Positions 1 through 7,841 of a stretch of 64,000 nucleotides of DNA are shown one piece after another. The notes under the pieces are model-generated. The model had not been told where the DNA came from and ran no database searches. It saw nothing but the letters and a program-made list of their open reading frames with translations. The position numbers and the translations under genes are program-made. The stretch lies in NCBI GenBank assembly GCA_025060675.1, contig JANXBI010000046.1, positions 11,848 to 75,847 on the forward strand, in the 5' to 3' direction. This DNA is from Candidatus Caldatribacterium sp. GTDB lineage: Bacteria; Atribacterota; Atribacteria; Atribacterales; Caldatribacteriaceae. Positions within the stretch are counted from its first letter, which is position 1, and each line of letters opens with the position of its first letter.

Positions 1-950
1 GCAGCCTCCGGGTTCTTACTGAATTTCGAGATGGTCCAACCCCAACCACCCTGGGTTGCTGCACTCTGGAACCCTTTCTTGTGGACCATAGGAGTGATGC
101 CTACCTTACCTCGGATTGGTGAATCCTCCTTTTGGGCAAGCGTCCATACGTATGGCCAGTTCCGGTGGAATACCGCTTGACCGTTGTGGAAAACGTGGCG
201 GGATTCTTCTTCCTGGTAAGTGGTCACTCCCGGAGGAGAAATTTTGTACGTATGGATAACGTCGTACATGAATTGGAGAGCTTCTACCGCGGCTGTTCCC
301 TTATCCAAGACGACCTTCCCTTCGGCATCAAGGAGCTCTCCACCAGCACCCCAGAGGAGCTCAAGGTAGTCACAGATGAGCCCTTCGTATTGGTTCCCCT
401 GCCAGACAAACCCCCAAAGTTCTGGGGGGTTCTGGAGCTTTTGAGCTTGCTCTACAAGGTCGTCCCAGGTCCTTGGGGGCTCAAAACCTGCTTGTTCCAG
501 CAAATCTTTCCGATAGTACAGCATACCTGCATCAGATTGGCTTGGAATGCGGTATAGCTTCCCCTGGTACATACCTCCGGCAATGTCTCCTGGAAGGAAC
601 TGGGCAATTTCGTAAGGAGAGAGCCTATCGCCAAGAGGAATAATCCAGCCGGCAGCGGCGAATTTCGGAATCCAAATGAGGTCGGCATAGGCCATGTCGT
701 ATGTTGACTCCCCAGCCATGAACGACGTAGCGTACATGTCTTCTCGGACGTTGGTTGCTGCAGGTCCCTCCTGCATTTCGACGTCGATATTTGGGTACAT
801 CGCTTCAAAGCGTTCCATAAGGACTTTCCATCCACCACCAAAGTCTGTCTCAAAGAGCCATCGGATAGTTACCTTTTCTTGAGCAAAAACCGGTATCCCA
901 AAGAGCACCACTACACAGAAGACTACACCCCACAACCGAAGGTTTCTCAC
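1..950 (-). CDS. ABC sugar transporter, extracellular substrate-binding protein (C-terminus cut by window edge)
   Basis: Reading the reverse strand from the GTG at 950 gives an open frame of about 316 residues that runs off the window, so the C-terminus is missing. A strong ribosome site (gggagg) lies about 7 bases upstream. The protein opens with a signal peptide (MRNLRLWGVVFCVVVLFG, ending near VFAQ) and continues as a family 1 solute-binding protein: KVTIRWLFE, a lobe with YYRKDLLEQAGFEPPRTWDD, and HRNWPYVWTLAQ. Such proteins capture sugars or oligosaccharides outside the inner membrane for an ABC importer. It follows the GH4 glycosidase by 85 bases on the same strand, so it probably imports that enzyme's substrate. 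The permease genes would lie beyond position 1. The exact sugar is not readable. Confidence 0.85.
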   Translation of the reverse strand, partial: MRNLRLWGVVFCVVVLFGIPVFAQEKVTIRWLFETDFGGGWKVLMERFEAMYPNIDVEMQEGPAATNVREDMYATSFMAGESTYDMAYADLIWIPKFAAAGWIIPLGDRLSPYEIAQFLPGDIAGGMYQGKLYRIPSQSDAGMLYYRKDLLEQAGFEPPRTWDDLVEQAQKLQNPPELWGFVWQGNQYEGLICDYLELLWGAGGELLDAEGKVVLDKGTAAVEALQFMYDVIHTYKISPPGVTTYQEEESRHVFHNGQAVFHRNWPYVWTLAQKEDSPIRGKVGITPMVHKKGFQSAATQGGWGWTISKFSKNPEA

Positions 951-1035
951 TCGTCTTCCCTCCCTTTCTGGTGTGAGTTGTTCCCCGCAGATATTGAACT
1001 CCGGCACAAAACAAGGCGCCTACGGCACCACCTCC

Positions 1036-2430
1036 TCACCGGAGTTTATAGCTCAGGTACGGGTCAAAAACCGCGAGGTACTCATCAAGGAGCTTTCGTG
1101 CCACGTCAAGGTCATCGATCATGGGGTCCAAAGCAAGGGCTTCGATGGCAAGCTTTTTGTCTTCTTCGATGATGGCCCGTACCATGAGTTCAGTAATGAG
1201 TACCTGCCGCCGGCAGAGTTCAGCGATAGGCTCGGGGAGTTTGCCACAACTTAGGCCTATGGCACCGTCACCTCCCAGAAGTGCTGGTACTTCCACAATG
1301 GCACCCTCAGGGAGGTTCATGATGTACCCGGTATTTGGAATGTTCACCGCTTCTTCGTAAGTATTTCGGTTCCTCAGGATGCTGGCGATGATGAACTCCC
1401 CTCGTTCGGTTTCAGTTTCCTCAAGGCGTGAGATGGGGATATCCCCAGCAAGCATTCGGTTGATGTCTTCCCACATTCTCATTCGTCCCTTCTCCGCCCA
1501 CACGAAGTCATACATCTGGATATCGTACCGTTCCCAGGTTTTCCGGTGGACGTTATGGGTATAGGGAAGGTACTCGCAAAGGTGGCAGTCTCCAGGCACG
1601 GGAAGGAGACCAAAAACTTCGAAGAACTCCAGGGTCAAAGGCTCAAAGGAGGGGAGGTTTGCTCGGACGTGGGGGATCCGCTCTCGGATTTCAGGGTACA
1701 TGTCTTTTCCCGTCTCCCTATCAGTGACCGAGAGCATAAAGGTGAAGTGATTCAGCCCAAAAGCTCGAATGAGGAAACGCTCTCTTGCCCTTTTACTCAT
1801 AAGACGGAAAAGGGCAATGGACTGGTCATTCCAGCGGAAGTTGTAGTCCTTTGGTATCTTCAAGCCGAGTTCTTCGGCAAAGAATCCTGCAAGGATGAAA
1901 TACCCAAATTGAATCTGGTGGCAGATACCAATGGTTCGAATGTTCGTGTACCGGGAAGCGGCGGTACAGATTTTCGGTACCGGATTCGTAAAGTTCAAAA
2001 GCCAGGCATGGGGGCAGACCTCCTCCATGTCTTTGAGGATGGGCATGATGATTGAGAGATTGCGGGCGGTATGAGCAAAAGATCCAGGACCTCCATTCTC
2101 CGCATAATGGTTAATGCCATACTTAAGTGCGATTTCTCGGTCAAGTTTCCAGCACTTTTCTCGGTCAACAGCTACAGAGAGAACAACAAAGTCGGCACCT
2201 TCTAAGGCCTTCTTGCGGTTTGTGGAACTTTGTATCTCTATGTCTTTCTTCAGAGCTGCTTTGAGCTTTATCGCCAGATGGTGGATTTTCTCAAGACCTT
2301 CAGAGTTGACGTCGTGGAGGAAAAGCTCAATCCCCTCTAAGTCTTTGTGTTTCAGAATCCCCACAAGCGTTGAGAGCCCAAAGACCGCGCTCCCGGCGCC
2401 AACAACAGTCACCTTTGGTCGTTTGGTCAC
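1036..2430 (-). CDS. Glycoside hydrolase family 4 (NAD- and metal-dependent glycosidase)
   Basis: A 464-residue GH4 enzyme. The N-terminal Rossmann motif VTVVGAGSAVFG binds NAD; NFTNP (about residues 146-150) and the GICHQ segment (Cys170, His171) are the metal and catalytic region of this family, which cleaves glycosides by a redox elimination mechanism using NAD and a divalent metal. Most alpha-galactosidase/alpha-glucosidase members read CHS and 6-phospho-glycosidases carry CN or CD at this site; here it is CHQ, so substrate specificity is open. The GTG start overlaps the last bases of the upstream lacI-type gene (GTGA), so translation is probably coupled. It sits between that regulator and a sugar-binding protein, which argues for hydrolysis of an imported, unphosphorylated oligosaccharide in the cytoplasm. 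Confidence 0.9.
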   Translation of the reverse strand: MTKRPKVTVVGAGSAVFGLSTLVGILKHKDLEGIELFLHDVNSEGLEKIHHLAIKLKAALKKDIEIQSSTNRKKALEGADFVVLSVAVDREKCWKLDREIALKYGINHYAENGGPGSFAHTARNLSIIMPILKDMEEVCPHAWLLNFTNPVPKICTAASRYTNIRTIGICHQIQFGYFILAGFFAEELGLKIPKDYNFRWNDQSIALFRLMSKRARERFLIRAFGLNHFTFMLSVTDRETGKDMYPEIRERIPHVRANLPSFEPLTLEFFEVFGLLPVPGDCHLCEYLPYTHNVHRKTWERYDIQMYDFVWAEKGRMRMWEDINRMLAGDIPISRLEETETERGEFIIASILRNRNTYEEAVNIPNTGYIMNLPEGAIVEVPALLGGDGAIGLSCGKLPEPIAELCRRQVLITELMVRAIIEEDKKLAIEALALDPMIDDLDVARKLLDEYLAVFDPYLSYKLR

Positions 2431-3428
2431 GGGTTTTCCTCCTTTCTCTTTGGGGCGGTAGAACCTTTAAGCGATAAGGATACCTCTTCGATGACACAAG
2501 GTTCCACGCGGTTCCCACGGATGAGACGAATGAGAAGTTCCACAAGCCTTTTGCCGATGATTTTCTTAGGGATGTCCACAGAGGTCAGCGGGGGATTCGT
2601 GTACTCGGTAAGGTAGGTGTTGTCAAATCCCACGATAGAGAGGTCTTCGGGCACCCGGATACCCAGGTGTTGTGCCGCTTTGAGTATGCCAAAAGCAGTC
2701 GGGTCATTATGGGTCAGGACTGCTGTGACCTGTTGGGGTTTCTTTGCAAAGAACGAGAGGCCAAACGCATAGGCCTCTTGGAAAGTCAAGTTGAGTTCAA
2801 CGGTCAGATGTAGGGTTTCTGGAATCCCTGCTTCTCTGAGAGCTCTGATGTACCCTTGGAACCGATCCCGGAAGAGAGAGAATTTCGCTGGACCCCCAAC
2901 GCAGAGGATAGACGTGTGTCCTAAGGCGAGGAGGTGTTTCGTGGCGAGGTACGTTCCCGCTTCATCAGGAAGAAAAACGCTCGTGGAAAAGGGAACCTCA
3001 AGACTTCCACCTAAAAACACCATGGGAAGTTGAGTGGAAAAGGCTTTCTTGAGGTAAGGGATCCCAAGACGCGTAGCCACAATGATACCATCAACCGATT
3101 TCTCCTCCAAATCCCGGAGGTAGAGGATATCGGAGCCTCTTTCGATGGAGGGAAGGAGGAGGAGATGGTATCCCATGCTCCGAGCAGTAGCTTCGGCGAC
3201 GGCAAAAACCTCGATGAAGAAAGGATTGAAGATGTCGTCAACGAGCATGGCAATGAGCTGCGAGGACTTCTTCCGGGGCAAGGTGCGGGGTTCCACCCCC
3301 AAGGCCTCCATAGCCTCAAGGACCCGCTTTTTCAGGGATTCGCTCACTGGGCGTGTACCGTTGAGAACGTGAGAGACAGTGGTGATGGAAACTCCTGCTT
3401 TTTCGGCGATCTCTTTTAAGGTAGCCAT
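2427..3428 (-). CDS. LacI-family transcriptional regulator
   Basis: A 333-residue repressor. Residues 1-45 form the LacI helix-turn-helix and hinge (LKEIAEKAGVSITTVSHVLNG), followed by a periplasmic-binding-protein-like sensor domain with typical elements (LVDDIFNPFF, SIVGFDNTYL, TNPPLTSVDIP). It is first in the operon regulator - GH4 - sugar-binding protein and very likely controls it in response to a sugar. Its own promoter carries an operator-like palindrome (see 3458-3467), suggesting autoregulation. A ribosome site (aaggga) precedes the ATG. The effector is unknown. Confidence 0.93.
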   Translation of the reverse strand: MATLKEIAEKAGVSITTVSHVLNGTRPVSESLKKRVLEAMEALGVEPRTLPRKKSSQLIAMLVDDIFNPFFIEVFAVAEATARSMGYHLLLLPSIERGSDILYLRDLEEKSVDGIIVATRLGIPYLKKAFSTQLPMVFLGGSLEVPFSTSVFLPDEAGTYLATKHLLALGHTSILCVGGPAKFSLFRDRFQGYIRALREAGIPETLHLTVELNLTFQEAYAFGLSFFAKKPQQVTAVLTHNDPTAFGILKAAQHLGIRVPEDLSIVGFDNTYLTEYTNPPLTSVDIPKKIIGKRLVELLIRLIRGNRVEPCVIEEVSLSLKGSTAPKRKEENP

Positions 3429-3457
3429 TACAGTCCCTTCTTTGGCAAATTTACAAT

Positions 3458-3480
3458 TTTGCGCAAATTTTACAAAATTT
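3458..3480. promoter_or_regulatory. Operator-like palindromes over the lacI-type promoter
   Basis: TTTGCGCAAA (3458-3467) is a perfect 10-base palindrome with the central CG step common in LacI-family operators. It abuts the -10 box at the expected transcription start. A second inverted repeat, AAATTTT-AC-AAAATTT (3465-3480), covers the -10 box itself. Binding of the adjacent regulator here would block its own operon. The assignment is inference from position and shape. Confidence 0.55.
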
Positions 3481-3495
3481 GGAAAAAGATGTCAA
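3467..3495 (-). promoter_or_regulatory. Sigma-70 promoter of the lacI-type/GH4 operon
   Basis: On the minus strand the -35 TTGACA (3490-3495) and the -10 TAAAAT (3467-3472) are separated by exactly 17 bases, a near-consensus vegetative promoter. The start codon at 3428 lies about 40 bases downstream. Confidence 0.8.
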
Positions 3496-3744
3496 GAGGA
3501 TTTTTCAGTGGCTGAGAAGGTCAGGCGCTGCTACAGTCTGAGGGCCACAAGGGAGCAAAAGACTCAAGCTTCGCGAAAGGCAGAGATACTCGGAGGAAGC
3601 CGCCAGCAACCAGTAACGATTCTTCCGGATTGCTCGTTATCGTTCAGTGCTCCAGGGGGAAGAGTGCGAAAACGTCAAACGCGCAAGATATGTTTTGGTG
3701 AAATCATAGACCCCACATACCAGGAGAGACCCCAAAAAGGACGC
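3496..3744. other. Intergenic region, no gene recognised
   Basis: About 250 bases between the lacI-type promoter and the terminator of the rubredoxin operon. Short open frames here have no convincing ribosome site or family resemblance. I see no RNA gene or repeat. Confidence 0.5.
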
Positions 3745-3776
3745 GAAAAAAGAGCGGTAGGTGTATCTACCGCTCT
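3745..3776 (-). terminator. Intrinsic terminator after the rubredoxin gene
   Basis: A perfect 10-base-pair stem (AGAGCGGTAG, 3751-3760, with CTACCGCTCT, 3767-3776) and 6-base loop. Read on the minus strand it is followed by a run of six T. It lies 9 bases beyond the rubredoxin stop codon and ends that operon. Confidence 0.85.
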
Positions 3777-3784
3777 TTAGATTT

Positions 3785-3943
3785 TCATTCTTTCTCAAAC
3801 TGGTCTTTGCTTGCTCCGCATATCGGACACACCCAATCCGGAGGCAGTGCCTCGAAAGGTGTCCCTGGCTCGATGCCAGAGTCAGGATCCCCTTTTGCTG
3901 GGTCGTACACATACCCGCAAATGCGACAAATGTACCGATCCAT
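3785..3943 (-). CDS. Rubredoxin
   Basis: A 52-residue protein. Two CxxC knuckles (YICRICGYVYDP near the N-terminus and WVCPICGASKDQF near the C-terminus) hold the single Fe(SCys)4 iron, as in all rubredoxins. It is a small cytoplasmic electron carrier, in anaerobes often feeding oxygen- or peroxide-reducing proteins. The ATG at 3943 has a good ribosome site (gaggaggg). It is the last gene of a minus-strand run behind the ZIP transporter and is directly followed by a terminator. Redox partners are not visible nearby. Confidence 0.95.
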   Translation of the reverse strand: MDRYICRICGYVYDPAKGDPDSGIEPGTPFEALPPDWVCPICGASKDQFEKE

Positions 3944-4002
3944 GTTTATCCCTCCTCAGAGAAGTTTTTCTCCCTTCAACCAAAAAGCACGGGGAAAATT
4001 CC

Positions 4003-4752
4003 TCAGCCAAAGAGGGTGTCAAGGCCCATCATGATGGCAAAGCCGACCATAAGGGCGTAGGTGGAGTACCGAGCTGAAGGTCCGTGGTGGGTTTCAGGGA
4101 TGATTTCATCGCCGATGACAAAAAGCATCGCTCCTCCAGCAAGCGCAAGACCAAAGGGGAGAAACGCCTGCATAAAGGACACAAGACCTATGCCAAGGAC
4201 ACCACCCAGAGGCTCCACAAGGCCGGTGAGCAAGGCATAGAGAAAGGCTTGCTTTCGACTGTACCCAGCTCCAAGGAGAGAGACAGCAACCGCAAGACCT
4301 TCGGGGACATTCTGGAGTCCTATGGCTAAAGCAACGGTAATGCCGTCGGCGATTCTCTGGCTCCCAAAACTTACCCCTACGGCCAGTCCTTCGGGAAAGT
4401 TGTGAAGGGTAATGGCCAAGACAAAGAGCCAAATTTTCCGAAGGGTTGATGCCGGACCCTCTTTCCCCTTTTCGAAATGCTCGTGGGGAATCATTCGATC
4501 AAGGAGGTCTAAGAGGAGAGCACCAGCAAGAATCCCTCCAATGGCCAATCCCGGTCCACCGCTTTCGATGGCAGGAACAAGAAGACTAAAAGCCGTAGCG
4601 GCAAGCATAACACCTGCCGCAAAACCTAAAAGCTCATCCCTCATGCGGTGGGAGAGGTCATGGAGTGAAGGGAAAAGCACCGGTATTGCTCCAACACCCG
4701 TTGCAAGACCAGCTGCCGTGCTTCCAACAATACCCCAAATGACGTGGTTCAT
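4003..4752 (-). CDS. ZIP-family divalent metal transporter
   Basis: A 249-residue membrane protein with about eight hydrophobic segments. The ZIP signature metal-site helices are visible: HNFPEGLAVGVSFG in the middle and QNVPEGLAVAVSLLG after it, supplying the His/Asn/Glu ligands of the transport path. Members import zinc, iron or manganese into the cytoplasm without ATP; this one resembles the ZupT/GufA type. It lies 24 bases after the flippase-like gene and 59 bases before rubredoxin on the same strand, so the three are probably co-transcribed. Specificity is unknown; iron would suit the rubredoxin neighbour. Confidence 0.9.
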   Translation of the reverse strand: MNHVIWGIVGSTAAGLATGVGAIPVLFPSLHDLSHRMRDELLGFAAGVMLAATAFSLLVPAIESGGPGLAIGGILAGALLLDLLDRMIPHEHFEKGKEGPASTLRKIWLFVLAITLHNFPEGLAVGVSFGSQRIADGITVALAIGLQNVPEGLAVAVSLLGAGYSRKQAFLYALLTGLVEPLGGVLGIGLVSFMQAFLPFGLALAGGAMLFVIGDEIIPETHHGPSARYSTYALMVGFAIMMGLDTLFG

Positions 4753-4776
4753 GGGAGTATTGTAAAAGAACTAAGG

Positions 4777-5799
4777 TTAGCGGGCAAGAGCCCTAAAAAG
4801 CGCTATGCCTCCTGCGCCTAAGGCTCCGTAGTACGTGTACAAGCGCCAGAAGAAGACGAGCAGGCTCATTCTTCCTCCTCCGAGGAAAGAACCAAAAAGC
4901 GACGTGAAGGAGAGTTCTGCTAGTCCACTTGCTCCAGGGACAGGAGTGAAACGGAGGGCGAAAAAGAGGGGTAATTGGAGTCGGATGACCGAGGACCAGG
5001 GGAGATTTGCAAGAGCAAGTGCCCGGAGGACAAAATACGTTGTGCCGAGGAGGCAGAGGAAGTGGAAGCAGTACATCATAACGTTCCAGCCGAGGTAGTG
5101 GGGGTTGTGGAGAAAGAGGAGGAACTTTTCCCGAAGCTCTCTGAGGAAGTTGCTTACGAACTCAGGAGCAACATGGACGAGGGAGGCCAGGCGCGGAATC
5201 CGGGTACCAAGGAGTGTGATGACCCGCTCAGTGATTGCCACAAGGGGTCTCGGGAAACAGAGGAAGAAGGCTAGTGCGCCGACAAGGGCCGAGTACACCA
5301 TGACAAAGCGCGATGCAAGCTGGAAAATACGCGATGGCACCTCCTCAGGGGAAAGGAAAGAGAAGAGGGAGAACAGGAAAAGGAGGCTTAAGGAGTACAG
5401 TACCCCTCCCATGAGAGTGAGGCTTGTGGCTTCTCCAAGGGAGAGTCCAGATTTCACAAGGACATAGATTTCTGCGACGTTCCCTCCCGTGTTGGCAGGG
5501 GTGATGCCGCTTAAGAAGTATCCGGAGAGGACTACAGTGAGGCTATCTCGAAAACGGATGGGTTTTTTCCAGAGGCGAGCGGTTATCGCAACTCGTAGAG
5601 CATCGCAGGACCAGGCCAGGGCAAGGAGCAGGACCCCCACGAAGAGGTAGCTGGGCGCAGGAATGGCAAGGGACATCCCCTTTTCCCGACGGAAGAGGGA
5701 AAGGACGATGAAGATGAGGGTTCCAGTGCTGCCGCCCACACCAAGGACAAACTGCTTGAGAATTCTCCGGGGGTTCAAAGCATCCTCAATCCGGTCCAT
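4777..5799 (-). CDS. Flippase-like integral membrane protein (UPF0104/YbhN family)
   Basis: A 340-residue protein with about eight transmembrane segments. It matches the lysylphosphatidylglycerol-synthetase transmembrane-region family: the segment GYFLSGITPANTGGNVAEIYVL and the late LRFTPVPGASGLAELSFTSLFG are characteristic. Members act in lipid or glycolipid handling at the inner membrane, and some flip lipids; the substrate here cannot be read. The catalytic C-terminal domain of true MprF is absent. The promoter (5806-5834) is so close to the ATG that the transcript may lack a leader. Confidence 0.8.
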   Translation of the reverse strand: MDRIEDALNPRRILKQFVLGVGGSTGTLIFIVLSLFRREKGMSLAIPAPSYLFVGVLLLALAWSCDALRVAITARLWKKPIRFRDSLTVVLSGYFLSGITPANTGGNVAEIYVLVKSGLSLGEATSLTLMGGVLYSLSLLFLFSLFSFLSPEEVPSRIFQLASRFVMVYSALVGALAFFLCFPRPLVAITERVITLLGTRIPRLASLVHVAPEFVSNFLRELREKFLLFLHNPHYLGWNVMMYCFHFLCLLGTTYFVLRALALANLPWSSVIRLQLPLFFALRFTPVPGASGLAELSFTSLFGSFLGGGRMSLLVFFWRLYTYYGALGAGGIALFRALAR

Positions 5800-5805
5800 G
5801 CCTCA

Positions 5806-5834
5806 ATTATCCCAAGGTTCTTCTGCAGGGGCAA
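5806..5834 (-). promoter_or_regulatory. Promoter of the flippase-like gene, possibly leaderless
   Basis: On the minus strand TTGCCC (5829-5834) and GATAAT (5806-5811) are 17 bases apart. The ATG at 5799 begins 7 bases after the -10 box, where transcription should start, and no ribosome site lies between. Confidence 0.5.
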
Positions 5835-5903
5835 GAGCTGGTGAGGAAAGCTCCAGGGATTTTCGTCGCTGCAGAGGGTGTGGCTATCGAAAGGTAGGGA
5901 GGA

Positions 5904-5932
5904 TTGACACCCCAGAGAAAGTGCGGTACTAA
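5904..5932 (+). promoter_or_regulatory. Sigma-70 promoter of metG
   Basis: TTGACA (5904-5909), 17-base spacer, TACTAA (5927-5932). The metG ATG at 5966 follows a gggggaaag ribosome site. Confidence 0.65.
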
Positions 5933-5965
5933 TAGGGCAAAAGTGGAAGCCGGGGGAAAGAAGCG

Positions 5966-7492
5966 ATGCGAGCGTTCTATATCACAACACCTATATATTA
6001 CGTGAACGATGTTCCCCACATTGGGCACGCGTACACAACCTGCGCGGCGGACGTCTTGGCACGTTTCCACCGGATGATGGGGGAAGCGGTCCTTTTCTCC
6101 ACTGGAACGGATGAACATGGACAGAAGATTGCCAAAGCTGCTCAAGAAATGGGTTTAGCGCCTCAGGAGCTTGTCGACAGGGTTGTGGTCCGCTTCAAGG
6201 ATCTCTGGGAGAAGATGCACATTTCGTACGATGTTTTTATTCGTACGACTGACAGAGAGCATGAAGAAACCGTTCAAGAATTCTTCATGCTCCTCCAAAA
6301 GAAGGGGTACATCTACAAAGGAGAATATGAAGGATGGTACTGCGTTCCCTGTGAAACGTTCTGGCCAGAGTCACAGCTTGAAGGACGCCTGGTTTGTCCG
6401 GATTGTGGGAGACCTCTTGAGCGTCTCAAAGAAGAGAGCTACTTTTTTGCCTTGTCGAGGTTCAGTGAATCCCTCCTTGCGCACCTTGAGAAACACCCCG
6501 ATTTCATCATGCCTGAGAGTCGCTTCAACGAGATTTACAGTTTCGTCAAAAGCGGTCTTAAGGATCAGAGCATTTCTCGGCTTGGAGTTCGCTGGGGTAT
6601 TCCCGTTCCCGGGGACCCTCATCACACTATCTACGTGTGGTTCGATGCCTTGGTCAATTACCTTACGGTAGCGGGATTCGGGAGGGATCAAGAACGCTTC
6701 GAGCTCTTCTGGTCTGAGGCACACCATCTTGTGGGGAAGGATATCCTCCGGTTCCATGCGGTTCTTTGGCCGAGTATGCTTCTTGCAGCAGGATTACCCC
6801 TTCCACGGCGCGTCTTTGCCCATGGCTGGTGGACAGTGAACGGTGAAAAAATGTCAAAATCCAAGGGGAATGTGGTGGATCCCCTTGAAGTGATTAGGAA
6901 ATTTGGCGTGGATCGTTTCCGGTATTTCCTCTTGCGGGAAGTGAGTTTTGGTCTTGACGGAGACTTTTCTGAGAAAGCATTCATTGAGCGGAGTAATGCG
7001 GATCTTTCAGATAACTTCGGTAACCTCATACATCGAACGTTGAGCATGGTGTGGCGGTACCGGAATGGCAGGGTTTCTCGTCCTTCAGGATACGAGGATC
7101 GGGAATGGGAAGAGCTTCTCGCCGAGGTTCGGGAACGCTTCGTCAGTTCTATGGAACGTTTTGCTTTCTCCCAGGCGCTTAGCGAGGTCTGGCGTCTGGT
7201 GCACTTTGGCAATCGATACCTCGACCAGAAAGCGCCTTGGCGCATGGCCAAGGACTCGAATCTCCGGGAGGAACTCGATAGAGTGCTTTACAGACTCTTA
7301 GATTGTGGGAGGATTCTTGCGGTGTTCATCCTCCCCTTTATGCCAGAGACGGCCCAAAGGCTCCTCCAATTCCTGGGGATGGAGAACACATCGGGTAAGT
7401 GCACTCTTATTCCTCTGCTTGATTGGGGGAAGGGCCCAGAGGTTTTCTCAATACGGCAACCTGAGCCACTTTTCCCCCGCCTTGAGGGATAA
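5966..7492 (+). CDS. metG: Methionyl-tRNA synthetase, catalytic and anticodon domains
   Basis: A 508-residue class I aminoacyl-tRNA synthetase charging tRNA-Met in the cytoplasm. The HIGH signature is read as PHIGHAYTT near residue 18, the KMSKS loop as GEKMSKSKGN near 290, and a zinc knuckle as CVPCETF...CPDCGRPL between. It ends after the anticodon-binding helices and lacks the C-terminal OB-fold tRNA-binding domain of the long form. That domain is encoded by the next gene, 13 bases on. The start is the ATG with a gggggaaag ribosome site. Confidence 0.95.
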   Translation: MRAFYITTPIYYVNDVPHIGHAYTTCAADVLARFHRMMGEAVLFSTGTDEHGQKIAKAAQEMGLAPQELVDRVVVRFKDLWEKMHISYDVFIRTTDREHEETVQEFFMLLQKKGYIYKGEYEGWYCVPCETFWPESQLEGRLVCPDCGRPLERLKEESYFFALSRFSESLLAHLEKHPDFIMPESRFNEIYSFVKSGLKDQSISRLGVRWGIPVPGDPHHTIYVWFDALVNYLTVAGFGRDQERFELFWSEAHHLVGKDILRFHAVLWPSMLLAAGLPLPRRVFAHGWWTVNGEKMSKSKGNVVDPLEVIRKFGVDRFRYFLLREVSFGLDGDFSEKAFIERSNADLSDNFGNLIHRTLSMVWRYRNGRVSRPSGYEDREWEELLAEVRERFVSSMERFAFSQALSEVWRLVHFGNRYLDQKAPWRMAKDSNLREELDRVLYRLLDCGRILAVFILPFMPETAQRLLQFLGMENTSGKCTLIPLLDWGKGPEVFSIRQPEPLFPRLEG

Positions 7493-7505
7493 GGAGGTGG
7501 AGCTC

Positions 7506-7841
7506 ATGGCGCTTCAGGAAATTCACCTTGAGGACTTCCAGCGGATTGACCTTCGCGTTGGAGAGGTGGTGAGTGCTGAGCGGGTTGAAGGGACTCGAGC
7601 CCTTATGGTTCTTCGGGTGAACCTTGGGGAAGAGGAGCGGACGCTTGTCGCGGGTCTTGCTCCGTACTACACTCCGGAGGAAATCGTAGGAAAGCGCGTC
7701 ATCGTGGTGGCAAACCTTGAGCCCGCGGTGATTCGGGGAGTAAAATCCCAGGGAATGCTCCTTGCTGCCGATGATGGCCAAGGTCATGTGAGTCTTGTAA
7801 CTGTCGACCGGGACATTGCCCCAGGAAGTCGGGTGCGATGA
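7506..7841 (+). CDS. tRNA-binding OB-fold protein (MetRS beta-subunit / Trbp111-like)
   Basis: A 111-residue protein starting at the ATG at 7506, which has a strong aaggaggtgg ribosome site; the reading frame is open further upstream but that part overlaps metG. The fold is recognised by FQRIDLRVGEVVSAERVEG, VVANLEPAVIRGVKSQGMLLAA and a C-terminal GSRVR. Such domains bind structured RNA non-specifically and form the C-terminal part of dimeric MetRS. The position right behind a short MetRS suggests it works in trans as a tRNA-capturing subunit. Confidence 0.9.
   Translation: MALQEIHLEDFQRIDLRVGEVVSAERVEGTRALMVLRVNLGEEERTLVAGLAPYYTPEEIVGKRVIVVANLEPAVIRGVKSQGMLLAADDGQGHVSLVTVDRDIAPGSRVR

Noticed and set aside
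452..853. 133-codon minus-strand open frame
   Set aside because: It is an out-of-frame reading of the sugar-binding protein, whose own frame starts at 950 with a signal peptide.
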